Shown in pieces: positions 33,198 to 41,298 of a stretch of DNA of 46,953 nucleotides. Numbering within the stretch: position 1 is the stretch's first letter; every line of letters begins with the position of its first letter. Under the pieces are notes generated by a model that made no database searches, was not told the DNA's origin, and was given only the letters and a program-made list of their open reading frames with translations. Origin of the DNA: Sedimentisphaerales bacterium (GTDB lineage: Bacteria; Planctomycetota; Phycisphaerae; Sedimentisphaerales; Anaerobacaceae); NCBI GenBank assembly GCA_016933295.1, contig JAFGBG010000090.1:1-46953 (forward strand). Reading direction: 5' to 3'. Position numbers and translations under genes: made by a program.

Positions 33198-34502
33198 TTA
33201 GCCTGCACTTAAGTTCGTAATAATCTGTATCATAGGTGCGAAAATCGCCAAAACAATGGTCATAACCATCGAACCGAGAACAACAATCATTACAGGCTCA
33301 AGCATGGACATCAAAGACCCGACGAGCACGTCAACCTGCTCATCGAAATTATCCGCCACTTTCAAAAGCATCTTGTCCAGGTCACCCGTTTCCTCGCCCA
33401 CGGCGACCATGTTACAGACAATCAAATCGACTGTTTTTGACTGCTTTAACGGACTGGCAAAAGTATCTCCCTGTTTAATGGAATTGTGAACTCTGCCGAG
33501 CATGTTTGCAAACACTTCGTTTCCCGCCGTATCTCGCGTGACGCTGATGGCATCGAGAATAGGCACACCCGCGCTAATCAAGGTGCCCAAAGTTCTGGTC
33601 CATCGCGTAACCGAGACTTTATTGGTAAGCTGGCCTATAATCGGTATTTTCAGCTTGATTGTATCCAGGACTACTCTGCCGGGACGGAATCGCCTTATAA
33701 ATTTCAACAAGAAAATTATTGCAAAGGGCAAGCCAAGCATCACAAGCCAACCTCCCACAGGCCAACCTAAATAGGGTATCCTGAGATCCATGCCGGGCAA
33801 AACCGGCCCCATTGCGATCCAGCCGCTTACAGCCAGCACAATCTGAGTGATTCTCGGTAATTCGCCGCCATCAGTCATCTCTGTAAGAGCCTCCTCGAAC
33901 GAAGGCACAACAAACAACATTAATCCGAGAAGGATAAGAAACGCGGCGGTCAATACGACAATCGGATATATCATCGCGCCTTTAACCCTGGCTTTGAGCT
34001 TCTGGGCTTTCTCCATAAAATCCGCCACTCTTGATAAGATAAGATCCAGCACACCGCCTGTTTCACCGGCGGCCACCATGCTGACCATCAGGCGGTCAAA
34101 TGCTCTTGTGTATTTGCCCATTGCTTCCGAAAGCGTAGAGCCGCCTTCGATATCGTCGGCTACGTAGCCGATAATCCTCTTGAATGCTCCCGACTTTTGC
34201 TGCTCTTCGAGAATCCTCAGCGACCTCAGAATCGGCAAACCCGCATCCTGAAGCGTCGAGAGCTGTCTGGCGAACTGCGTAACGACTTTGACCTTGGCCC
34301 TTCCGCCGGCTCCTCGCCTTTTCGCGGGCTTGGCGGCAGCTTTTGCACCTGCTTTTTTCCCCCCGCCCCCAACGGTGACTTTCGTGGGGAAATAACCCAT
34401 ATTACGTATTTTGCTTATCGCTTCTTTTTGACTGAGGGCTTCGATTTCATCCTTAATTTCCACACCCTGTGCGTCGAGAGCTGTATATTGAAAGACAGAC
34501 AT
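33198..34502 (-). CDS. gspF: Type II secretion / type IV pilus inner-membrane platform protein
   Basis: 434 residues. It is GspF/PilC, the polytopic platform protein that couples the ATPase to pilin addition. Residues 1-42 are the usual N-terminal FQYTALDAQG...IRNMGYFPTKV segment. A basic Gly/Ala/Lys linker covers 45-72. The first T2SSF domain is at 73-195 (FARQLSTLQDAGLPILRSLR, MVAAGETGGVLD) with a membrane helix at 178-200. The second domain follows at 295-415 (WTRTLGTLISAGVPILDAIS, MVAVGEETGDLDKMLLKVAD) with a terminal helix. An extra hydrophobic region at 218-265 (SGWIAMGPVLPGMDLRIPYL) adds length. It is 65 bases after gspE on the same strand. Confidence 0.94.
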   Translation of the reverse strand: MSVFQYTALDAQGVEIKDEIEALSQKEAISKIRNMGYFPTKVTVGGGGKKAGAKAAAKPAKRRGAGGRAKVKVVTQFARQLSTLQDAGLPILRSLRILEEQQKSGAFKRIIGYVADDIEGGSTLSEAMGKYTRAFDRLMVSMVAAGETGGVLDLILSRVADFMEKAQKLKARVKGAMIYPIVVLTAAFLILLGLMLFVVPSFEEALTEMTDGGELPRITQIVLAVSGWIAMGPVLPGMDLRIPYLGWPVGGWLVMLGLPFAIIFLLKFIRRFRPGRVVLDTIKLKIPIIGQLTNKVSVTRWTRTLGTLISAGVPILDAISVTRDTAGNEVFANMLGRVHNSIKQGDTFASPLKQSKTVDLIVCNMVAVGEETGDLDKMLLKVADNFDEQVDVLVGSLMSMLEPVMIVVLGSMVMTIVLAIFAPMIQIITNLSAG

Positions 34503-34567
34503 TTTAATTACCTCCCATGTAGCCGGGTTTTCCCGTTCGGTTACGTTTCATAACAACTCCAAACTTC

Positions 34568-36340
34568 TTATATTTCTTCCATCATTGTTTCTTTAACGAT
34601 TTCATCTATCGTTGTGATACCATCAAAAATTGCTTCCAGCCCGTTGTCTCGCAGCAATCTCATGCCGGCTTTTAAAGCGGCGGCTCGCAATACTCCCGTT
34701 GATGCCTGATTCATTATCAAGTCTCTTATTTCGTCATTGAATACCATAATCTCAAAAATACCGAGCCGTCCCTTATAACCGGTTCCATTGCAATTGCCGC
34801 ATCCACGACCATAGTAGAACTTTTTGTCCTTGACCTCGTCGGGTGTCAGCTGTAATTCCATTAATTGAGCTTCATTCGGCTCGAATTGAGTCTTGCAGCT
34901 TGTACATATTCTCCTGACCAGTCTCTGGGCCACAATCCCTTCGATTGTTGCGGTAATAAGAAACGGTTCTACTCCCAAATCTAAAAGTCTTGCTACCGAG
35001 CTTGGGGCGTCGTTGGTATGCAGGGTTGTAAATACGACGTGGCCTGTCAGAGAAGACTGTGCGGCAATTTGTGCTGTTTCAAGGTCACGAATCTCACCGA
35101 CTAATATAATATCGGGGTCCTGACGCAATATTGAACGGAGACATCTGGCAAAAGTCAGCCCGATTTCAGATTTCATTTGCACCTGAACAAGACCGTCAAC
35201 ATTGTATTCCACGGGGTCTTCGGTTGTGATTATTTTTGTCTCGATGTCATTAAGCTCATCCAATGCCGAGTAAAGAGTCGTGGTTTTGCCGCAACCGGTC
35301 GGGCCGGTTACAATAATAATACCGTTGGGTTTACGAATAAGCTGACGAACTATTTCGTGCTCTTTGGGCCTGAGACCAAGCTCTGCCAGATCGAAGCTGG
35401 CCTGGGATCTGTCGAGGATACGCAGCACGACGCTTTCACCGAACATAGTGGGTAAAACACTGACTCGCAAGTCAACGGGATTACCCTGGACGGTTAGCGA
35501 GATTCTGCCGTCCTGCGGCAGACGCCGCTCGGCAATATCAAGATCCGCCATAACTTTGATACGCGAGCTAAGAGCTGCGGCAATGTACTTCGGAGGAGGT
35601 ATCATTTCGTAAAGTACGCCGTCGATGCGGTAACGCATCTTGTACTCATTCTCGAACGGCTCAAAGTGGATGTCCGAGGCTTTATCTCTGATCGCCTGCA
35701 ACAATACGAGGTTCAGTAATTTTTTGACCGGATTCGATTCCGAGAGCTCTTTTAATTCGTCCAGGTCTATACTCTGGTTTCTGCCGTCAAATTCCGCCAG
35801 AAAGCTGTCGCCCTGAATCTCATCTATAAGCTCGTTAATATTATTGGAGTCCTGTTGTTCTTCGTAATATTTGGCGAGAGCTTTATCCAGGGCAGCCGGG
35901 TCGGTTATCCTGGCGATAACTTTTGAACCTGTAAGCGTTCGAAGATCGTCGGTAGCCCTGAAATTATCAGGACTGTCAAGAACTACTATCAACTCATTTT
36001 GTTCCTGCTTGTATTCGACCGGAACAATGTGATAAGTTTTGGCCATCTGTGCCGGCACTTTCTCTATCACATCAGCGGCAATATCAATTCCGTCAAGACT
36101 CATATATTCCATTCCGAGTTGAGCCGCCAGTGCCATTTGCAACTGGCTTTCATCAACCAAGCCCAGTTCGATAAATATTTCACCTATCTTGACACCGCCC
36201 TGCCGCTGGCTCTGAATCTTGAGACATTCGTGGACTTTGTCCCGGCTCAGGATGCCCATCTTTATAAGTATCCTTCCGATAGTTCTGCCTCTTAACTGAT
36301 CCACCGGAGGAAGTTTTGGTTTGTTATTTATTTTTCCCAT
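34568..36340 (-). CDS. gspE: Type II secretion / type IV pilus assembly ATPase
   Basis: 590 residues from the ATG with AGGACA upstream (MGKINNKP); a 12-codon longer frame is less likely. It is the GspE/PilB assembly ATPase. Domains are: an N-terminal MshEN-like region (about 20-165, GRILIKMGILSRDKVHECLK, LGMEYMSLD), N1/N2 domain (about 195-320), and the ATPase core. Walker A is GPTGCGKT at 346-353, the Asp box is TTEDPVEY (373-380), Walker B is DPDIILVGEIRD (408-419), the His box is HVVFTTLHTNDAP, and a tetra-cysteine zinc site has Cys479, Cys482, Cys514, Cys517. MshEN domains often bind cyclic di-GMP, which would link to the PilZ protein at 3814. It is the first gene of the operon. Confidence 0.95.
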   Translation of the reverse strand: MGKINNKPKLPPVDQLRGRTIGRILIKMGILSRDKVHECLKIQSQRQGGVKIGEIFIELGLVDESQLQMALAAQLGMEYMSLDGIDIAADVIEKVPAQMAKTYHIVPVEYKQEQNELIVVLDSPDNFRATDDLRTLTGSKVIARITDPAALDKALAKYYEEQQDSNNINELIDEIQGDSFLAEFDGRNQSIDLDELKELSESNPVKKLLNLVLLQAIRDKASDIHFEPFENEYKMRYRIDGVLYEMIPPPKYIAAALSSRIKVMADLDIAERRLPQDGRISLTVQGNPVDLRVSVLPTMFGESVVLRILDRSQASFDLAELGLRPKEHEIVRQLIRKPNGIIIVTGPTGCGKTTTLYSALDELNDIETKIITTEDPVEYNVDGLVQVQMKSEIGLTFARCLRSILRQDPDIILVGEIRDLETAQIAAQSSLTGHVVFTTLHTNDAPSSVARLLDLGVEPFLITATIEGIVAQRLVRRICTSCKTQFEPNEAQLMELQLTPDEVKDKKFYYGRGCGNCNGTGYKGRLGIFEIMVFNDEIRDLIMNQASTGVLRAAALKAGMRLLRDNGLEAIFDGITTIDEIVKETMMEEI

Positions 36341-36380
36341 AAGATTTGTCCTGTAATCTTTTGCATTCCAAATCAATTGT

Positions 36381-36409
36381 ATTATATATCATTAACACCT
36401 TTTTGGCAA
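36381..36409 (-). promoter_or_regulatory. Sigma-70-type promoter of the secretion operon
   Basis: On the minus strand TTGCCA (36409-36404) and TATAAT (36386-36381) are exactly 17 bases apart. Transcription would begin at about 36374, leaving a leader of about 35 bases before the gspE ATG. The whole run gspE to gspK could be read from it, as no terminator was found between those genes. Confidence 0.55.
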
Positions 36410-36558
36410 ATAAATTATCAAATGGACATTTAGTTATTCAGACTGCTGTTATGCGGACTTAATTCCCTAAACAGCGTATTAAATAAGCAATTTTAGTTTT
36501 TTAAAAAGGTAGGCATCAATAATGAGAACGTCTTTTGATTTGGAGAGAAGCAAAAAAA

Positions 36559-36759
36559 TTAAGAAAAAAAGGTTTCGTCAATATCAATCAGTGTTTTCAG
36601 CACGTTAATGCTTTCTGGAAAAAGAGTTACATCAGAAAGCACTGGATAATCCACCTGTTTTGTTAATTGACGATACAAAACACTTCTATTTAACTTCACG
36701 CTTCTGCCCAAAGCCCCCAAATTACCCCTTTGTCCTCCTTCCAAAAGCCTAATACTCAC
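36559..36759 (-). pseudogene. Possible remnant of a small helix-turn-helix protein
   Basis: A 66-codon frame from a GTG. The stretch LGALGRSVKLNRSVLYRQLT has the pattern of a helix-turn-helix from HigA-like antidote proteins (compare L-x-ALA-R-x-x-GLSR-x-SLYR-x-L). INVLKTLIDI would match the following helix of that family if a short insertion lay between. No start site is convincing and the usual N-terminal region is missing. It may be a decayed gene or chance. The rest of the 36410-36787 gap shows nothing. Confidence 0.3.
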
Positions 36760-36787
36760 AGTAGCGGGATTAGATTAAAGATAAATC

Positions 36788-37429
36788 TTATCTCATAATC
36801 CATCGCTTTGATTTAAAATTTAATTCCACACCGTATCTTGATGCCGGATCGTTCTTAACGGCATAAGTCAATTCGAGTGTTTTTCTCAAATAAACCTTTT
36901 GTGGCCGACCATCCTGGTCTTTTTCGACAGGATGTTCAACAACTGCCGTTTCATTACTCAAACCCGTAATAAAGAACGTAATAACTTTAGTTTCCTCGCC
37001 GAAATCCGGCCATATAAAAACAACGTCTTTCGTATTGTCTTCTCCCTGAAGAAGCTTATTATCGGTCTCGACCATTGGCTTAAGAAAAGGATATTTGTTT
37101 TTATGGCGAGATTTTATCCCCTCGAATACAGCCGGTGATACATCTTTACCTTCAGGTGTAATACGAAATGTATCCGTCATTAAGTCGCATTTGGGATAAA
37201 AACCGACGTCTTGACCTGTGTTATTGGTTAACGTAACTATTATGTACCAGAAAGCTACCGGTTTGTTATTTGCGGCATTTCGCAATACTATTTGCTGTGG
37301 ATGCGTATATTCAGCATCAATCGTCCATTGTGAAGGCCCCTGTACTATGGCCGGCTCAGGTGCGGCAATAGATAAACCCGCATATATCGCCAAAATCCCC
37401 AATACTCCATATATGTACCTTTTCATCAT
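36788..37429 (-). CDS. Secreted protein of unknown function
   Basis: 213 residues from the ATG with GAGGA just upstream (MMKRYIYGVLGILAIYAGLS); the frame extends 20 codons further up but without a site. A Sec signal peptide (about residues 1-23, cut at IAAPEP) is followed by a beta-rich domain: VAFWYIIVTLTNNTGQDVGF, FRITPEGKDVSPAVFEGIKS, then a C-terminal YGVELNFKSKRWIMR. NNT-G-x-D-V-x-FYP resembles Ig-like periplasmic domains. The family is not known to me, but the WIMR-type ending recalls small exported proteins seen in other Planctomycetota. It stands alone. Confidence 0.7.
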   Translation of the reverse strand: MMKRYIYGVLGILAIYAGLSIAAPEPAIVQGPSQWTIDAEYTHPQQIVLRNAANNKPVAFWYIIVTLTNNTGQDVGFYPKCDLMTDTFRITPEGKDVSPAVFEGIKSRHKNKYPFLKPMVETDNKLLQGEDNTKDVVFIWPDFGEETKVITFFITGLSNETAVVEHPVEKDQDGRPQKVYLRKTLELTYAVKNDPASRYGVELNFKSKRWIMR

Positions 37430-37661
37430 TACGGTCCTCATCAGAAAACAACATGTTTTTCTCATGCAGAATACGATCCGGCATTTCATAGCATATTTTA
37501 CACGATAATCCCTGTAAAACCAAGAAAATTTTATCTTTTAACATCAAACAAGAGCAGAAACTAAAAGATTAATTTGTTGCCTGGGGGCGAAAATTACACT
37601 ATTTTGTATTCCAAGTGGGTGAATTCCGGAACCAAAAAGGGATAATGGTATTGAATAAGTG

Positions 37662-39047
37662 ATGGACGAACAGAAACAATTACTGCGGCAAATTGAAGGA
37701 TTACTGGAATCCGGGGATATGCCGACCCTCGTTCAACTGCTCAGCGAACAGCGAAGCAGTGATATCGCCGAAGTCGTTGAACTGGTTGATAACGACTACA
37801 AAAAGGCGATCTTCGATGCCATGGACAAGCCCATGTCCGCAGAAGTCCTGGAAAAAGTGGACGAAGCGACCAGGGCCGAACTGTTCGACCTGCTTAAATC
37901 TGAAGAATTGAGCAGTATTATATTGCACCTCGATTCCGACGATGCCGCCGATGTTCTTTCCGAATTGCCGGAACAAGAAAGGCTCAAACTGCTCAGAAAT
38001 ATTCCCGCCGACGAATCGGCGGAAATCAGGAAGCTGATGGGATATTCGGAAGATTCTGCAGGCGGTATCATGGATCCCGTTGTCATCAGCGTACCCGAGA
38101 ATGCCACCGTAGCCGAGGCCATTAATAAAATTCGAGCGGCGGAAATCGACGAGGATTTCTACTGTGTGTACATCGTGGACAACAAAGGGACATTTCTTGG
38201 AGACGTCCGTATTCGTTTTCTGCTCACACGCCCCGAGAATACGAGAATCCATGATTTGATAGATCCCGATACTATATACGTAAGAGTTGACACCGACCAG
38301 GAAGAGGTCCGAAATATATTCAGCAAAAACGACCTTATTGTTGTACCGGTTTTGGATGAAATGAATAAATTAGTCGGCAGAATTACAGCCGACCGTGTTA
38401 TTGAAGTGGCCGAAGAAGAAGCTGCCGAAGACCTATATACAATGGCCGGCACAGATCCCGATGAGCTTGAAACATTCTCGGCTATAAACGCCGCCCGAAT
38501 TCGAATGACATGGCTGCTGCCCTGCCTGATCGGAACAGGCATTACCGCTTTGGTCCTGATGTTTTTCCATAAAAAATTTGATATCGAGCAGTTATCTATT
38601 CTATATACCGCCGCAATTGCTTTTGTGCCAATGATTGCCGCCATAAGCGGCAATGCCGGTCTCCAGACATCTACTATTGTTGTCTCTGGCCTTGCAACCG
38701 GCCATCTTGCCGCACTGAAACTGGGCCAGGTATTCTCGAGAGAAACCAGAATTGCAATTCTCGTGGCTTTATCCTGTGCCTTGTTAGGCGGAGCGGTCTG
38801 CGCTGTTTTAATTATCTCAAAAAATGATGGCAATCCGGAAACAATATCTATTATACGTCTGGTTTTTGCTTTTGGAACAGCAATGTTTTCGGCGATAATG
38901 GTCGCCACGACGCTCGGCTTATTTCTGCCGTTTTTGTTTCGTCGAATCGGCATAGACCCGGCCATAAGCTCCGGCCCGCTGGTTACTACGGCAAACGACT
39001 CGATAAGCGTTGCAATTTACATGAGCTTAACGCTTCTTCTGGCATAG
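37662..39047 (+). CDS. mgtE: Magnesium transporter MgtE
   Basis: 461 residues from the ATG; a GTG one codon earlier is also open. MgtE is a Mg2+-gated channel of the inner membrane. The N-terminal superhelical domain covers about 1-125 (LVQLLSEQRSSDIAEVVELV, DDAADVLSELPEQERLKLL). Two CBS domains follow at about 135-255 (DPVVISVPENATVAEAINKI and DDLIV-like NDLIVVPVLDEMNKLVGRIT). Five membrane helices occupy 275-461. The pore signature is PMIAAISGNAGLQTSTIVV, and TANDSISVAIYMSLTLLLA closes the chain. No Mg2+ riboswitch (M-box or ykoK type) is visible upstream; the 170-base gap is too short and unstructured. Confidence 0.94.
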   Translation: MDEQKQLLRQIEGLLESGDMPTLVQLLSEQRSSDIAEVVELVDNDYKKAIFDAMDKPMSAEVLEKVDEATRAELFDLLKSEELSSIILHLDSDDAADVLSELPEQERLKLLRNIPADESAEIRKLMGYSEDSAGGIMDPVVISVPENATVAEAINKIRAAEIDEDFYCVYIVDNKGTFLGDVRIRFLLTRPENTRIHDLIDPDTIYVRVDTDQEEVRNIFSKNDLIVVPVLDEMNKLVGRITADRVIEVAEEEAAEDLYTMAGTDPDELETFSAINAARIRMTWLLPCLIGTGITALVLMFFHKKFDIEQLSILYTAAIAFVPMIAAISGNAGLQTSTIVVSGLATGHLAALKLGQVFSRETRIAILVALSCALLGGAVCAVLIISKNDGNPETISIIRLVFAFGTAMFSAIMVATTLGLFLPFLFRRIGIDPAISSGPLVTTANDSISVAIYMSLTLLLA

Positions 39048-39120
39048 TGACTTAAATGTAGACGGCATGCACCTTGTTTCTGTTTCGACTAAATTACACC
39101 GAATGTGAATCGGTATATCC

Positions 39121-39564
39121 TCACCTTGTACGAACCGACCTTCTCGGACTTCTTTTACCACGAATTTCGCGGATGCTGGTTCTTTTTGCCGCTTCTTTTT
39201 TCGGAGGACTTTTGGCAGGCATCTCATGCCCCAGCAAACCAAGAGCATTTCTGCATATATCCACGACGGAGCGGTCCGGCTGTTTTAATCCCTCCATGAA
39301 AACCTCGAAGGCCATCTTTTTCATTCTGCCCTGCATTTTTCTCAGGCCGTATGATGCGGCGTTTTTAGACGTCACGGCAAAGTTGCCGAACAAAACACTT
39401 TTCAGGATATCCAGCCCGTCTTCCTGCATCCAGGATAAGTTATAAGCAGCTCGACGCCTGATCGATGCATTGGACGAATGTAATTGCCCCCTCAACTTGT
39501 CAAGAAGCGCTACGGATTCCTTATCCTTTTCACGGCCTGAAATTTTTCTCTTGCCTGACTCCAT
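39121..39564 (-). CDS. Small HEAT-repeat-like protein
   Basis: 147 residues from the ATG giving MESGKRKISGREKDKESVAL, with CAGGGG upstream; the frame extends further to 39675. About three HEAT-like helix pairs: LHSSNASIRRRAAYNLSWMQ, SVLFGNFAVTSKNAASYGLR and LKQPDRSVVDICRNALGLLG. The C-terminus is strongly basic (KRTSIREIRGKRSPRRSVRT), so it may bind nucleic acid or membrane. HEAT arrays bind proteins; no partner is evident. It is convergent with mgtE, with a 73-base gap. Confidence 0.72.
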   Translation of the reverse strand: MESGKRKISGREKDKESVALLDKLRGQLHSSNASIRRRAAYNLSWMQEDGLDILKSVLFGNFAVTSKNAASYGLRKMQGRMKKMAFEVFMEGLKQPDRSVVDICRNALGLLGHEMPAKSPPKKEAAKRTSIREIRGKRSPRRSVRTR

Positions 39565-39837
39565 ACTAATACCCCTGAATATATCGGCAATTGTACACTT
39601 TTTGCTGAAGTCAATTTGCCACCCAACGTGTCCGGACCTCATCTGCGGCAGTTGAGCCGGCGCTTTTATTTTCACCCTCGTGGCAATTCTCCGATCCGGA
39701 ATAATATAAAAGCCGCATTGAGAAGGAAGAAATAGGTTTATTTAATCTTATTTCCCATTATTGGGGCCGGGAATGTTAAAATCGGCAAGAATACCTTAGA
39801 TATTTATCCAAAAAATAGGACTATTCAGGCAACATTA

Positions 39838-39865
39838 TTGACATTTTTTCGCAAATCCTTATAAT
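39838..39865 (+). promoter_or_regulatory. Consensus sigma-70-type promoter upstream of pilT
   Basis: TTGACA (39838-39843) and TATAAT (39860-39865), both exact consensus, are separated by 16 bases. Start of transcription is expected at about 39872, about 275 bases before the pilT ATG. Confidence 0.65.
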
Positions 39866-40000
39866 ATTGTTATATAAGGGTTTGTCTTTGCAAATCTTAT
39901 GGTAGGAATATTATTCTGCCGAGCCATAATCCATAATCGAACCGGCTCTGCGGCGTAGATTGTATCGATGTGTTAATATGTAGCATTTAGCTAAAATATA

Positions 40001-40033
40001 TTTTAGGATTTTTTTTGTTTTCAAATCCTAAAA
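40001..40033. terminator. AT-rich hairpin in the pilT leader
   Basis: TTTTAGGATTT (40001-40011) pairs perfectly with AAATCCTAAAA (40023-40033) around an 11-base T-rich loop. With only three G-C pairs and no following T-run it is a weak terminator at best. It could be an attenuator, or a protein site in DNA. Confidence 0.35.
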
Positions 40034-40145
40034 ATAATATGTAACCTTTGTTGAAAGTCGTGGTAACCTAAATTCATAATACAAGAAGGGGACATTGCTG
40101 TTGTTAAAATAGCTAAGGTTTTAATCCCTGGAGACGTTAATAAAT

Positions 40146-41279
40146 ATGAGTGTTGAACAACCAATTGATGATCGAACAAGCCTTGAACATGAACCGGAGC
40201 TGAACAAATATTTCAAAGCGGCAATTAAAACGCGGGCAAGCGATTTGCATCTGAAAGTCGGGCAGCCACCCAAACTGCGCCTGTTTGGAGAATTAAAGAA
40301 GACCACCGGTGAAGTAATGTCGGCTAAAAGAATAGAGGAATTGGTTTTCGAGATACTCAGCCCCTCCCAGAAAAAATTCTTCCTGGAGCACGGGACATTG
40401 GATTTCGCCTATGAGTTGGACGGCGAGCATCGTTTCCGGACAAACCTGTTCCGCCAGCGAGGCATGATAAGTCTCGCCGCCAGAAGGGTTAATTCGTCCA
40501 TCCCGCCATTCAAAGAGCTCCATTTACCCCCGGTAATGGAAAAAATATGCGAGTACAGACAGGGATTAATACTCGTTGTCGGGCCGACCGGCTGTGGAAA
40601 AACAACAACAATCGCTTCCTTGATTAATTATATAAATCTTACTCGATCCTGCCATATAGTAACAATCGAAGATCCCATCGAATATCTTTTTAAGGACGAA
40701 AAAGCGATTGTCTCACAAAGAGAAATCGGGATAGATGTCAAAGACTTCGAAGAAGCACTTACGTATCTGATGCGCCAGGACCCGGATGTGGTATTCGTCG
40801 GGGAAATGAGAGATGCCAGAACAGTCAACGCCGGAATGAGGGCTGCGGAAACAGGTCACCTTGTATTCGGAACTTTACATTCATCAAATGCGGCCCAGGC
40901 GGTCCACAGGCTTTTGGATTTGTTTCCCCAAACCGAACGAGACCTTGTAAGGCAGACTCTGAGTCTGGCGATTCGGGCAATTATTAGTCAGGCTCTGCTT
41001 CCTTGTCTTATCGAAGGCGTGGACAGAATACCCGCCATGGAGATTTTACTCGTCAATGCGGCCTCAAGAAAATTGATTGCCGAAGGTCGTGAAGCTGATC
41101 TGTCAAGTGTCATACGGGGCTCCCAGCATGAAGGGATGCAGGATCTGACATACAACCTGTGTGAATTGGTCAAAAACGGTTCCATCGATCCCAAGGACGC
41201 ATATAAATACGCGCCTAATATCGAAGAGCTCAAAATGGCACTGAAAGGAATTACAACCACTTCCGGTGGTATTTTGTGA
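40146..41279 (+). CDS. pilT: Twitching-motility type retraction ATPase PilT
   Basis: 377 residues, the usual PilT length of about 345-380. It is a hexameric ATPase that depolymerises type IV pili. The N-terminal PAS-like domain covers about 15-115 (KAAIKTRASDLHLKVGQPPK). Walker A is GPTGCGKT at 146-153, the Asp box is TIEDPIEYLF, Walker B is DPDVVFVGEMRD (212-223), and the His box is GHLVFGTLHSSNAAQAVHR. ISQALLPCLIEG and AMEILLVNAA follow, as in PilT/PilU. It heads a plus-strand set with the pseudo-ATPase gene, whose frame overlaps its end. PilT beside a GspE/GspF operon suggests pili that can be pulled back. Confidence 0.93.
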   Translation: MSVEQPIDDRTSLEHEPELNKYFKAAIKTRASDLHLKVGQPPKLRLFGELKKTTGEVMSAKRIEELVFEILSPSQKKFFLEHGTLDFAYELDGEHRFRTNLFRQRGMISLAARRVNSSIPPFKELHLPPVMEKICEYRQGLILVVGPTGCGKTTTIASLINYINLTRSCHIVTIEDPIEYLFKDEKAIVSQREIGIDVKDFEEALTYLMRQDPDVVFVGEMRDARTVNAGMRAAETGHLVFGTLHSSNAAQAVHRLLDLFPQTERDLVRQTLSLAIRAIISQALLPCLIEGVDRIPAMEILLVNAASRKLIAEGREADLSSVIRGSQHEGMQDLTYNLCELVKNGSIDPKDAYKYAPNIEELKMALKGITTTSGGIL

Positions 41280-41298
41280 GTATGAATTGGAGAATTAT

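Larger units (their letters stand above)
39565..40145. other. Long promoter and leader region of pilT
   Basis: About 580 bases. The left 270 show nothing clear. A strong promoter lies at 39838-39865, leaving a leader of about 270 bases before pilT. The leader has two hairpins: GAGCC/GGCTC with outer GCC/GGC (39918-39954), and an 11-bp AT-rich stem (40001-40011 with 40023-40033). GCAAATCCTTA (39851) and GCAAATCTTAT (39890) form a direct repeat around the start region. A leader this long is unusual for such a gene and suggests RNA-level control. It does not match the c-di-GMP riboswitch classes I know. Confidence 0.5.

Noticed and set aside
37490-37661. Mg2+ riboswitch before mgtE
   Set aside because: The gap is about 170 bases, AT-rich, and without the long conserved stems of known Mg2+ sensors.
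38159-38965. 268-codon minus-strand open frame
   Set aside because: Antisense shadow of mgtE with high Ser/Arg/Ile content and no family match.
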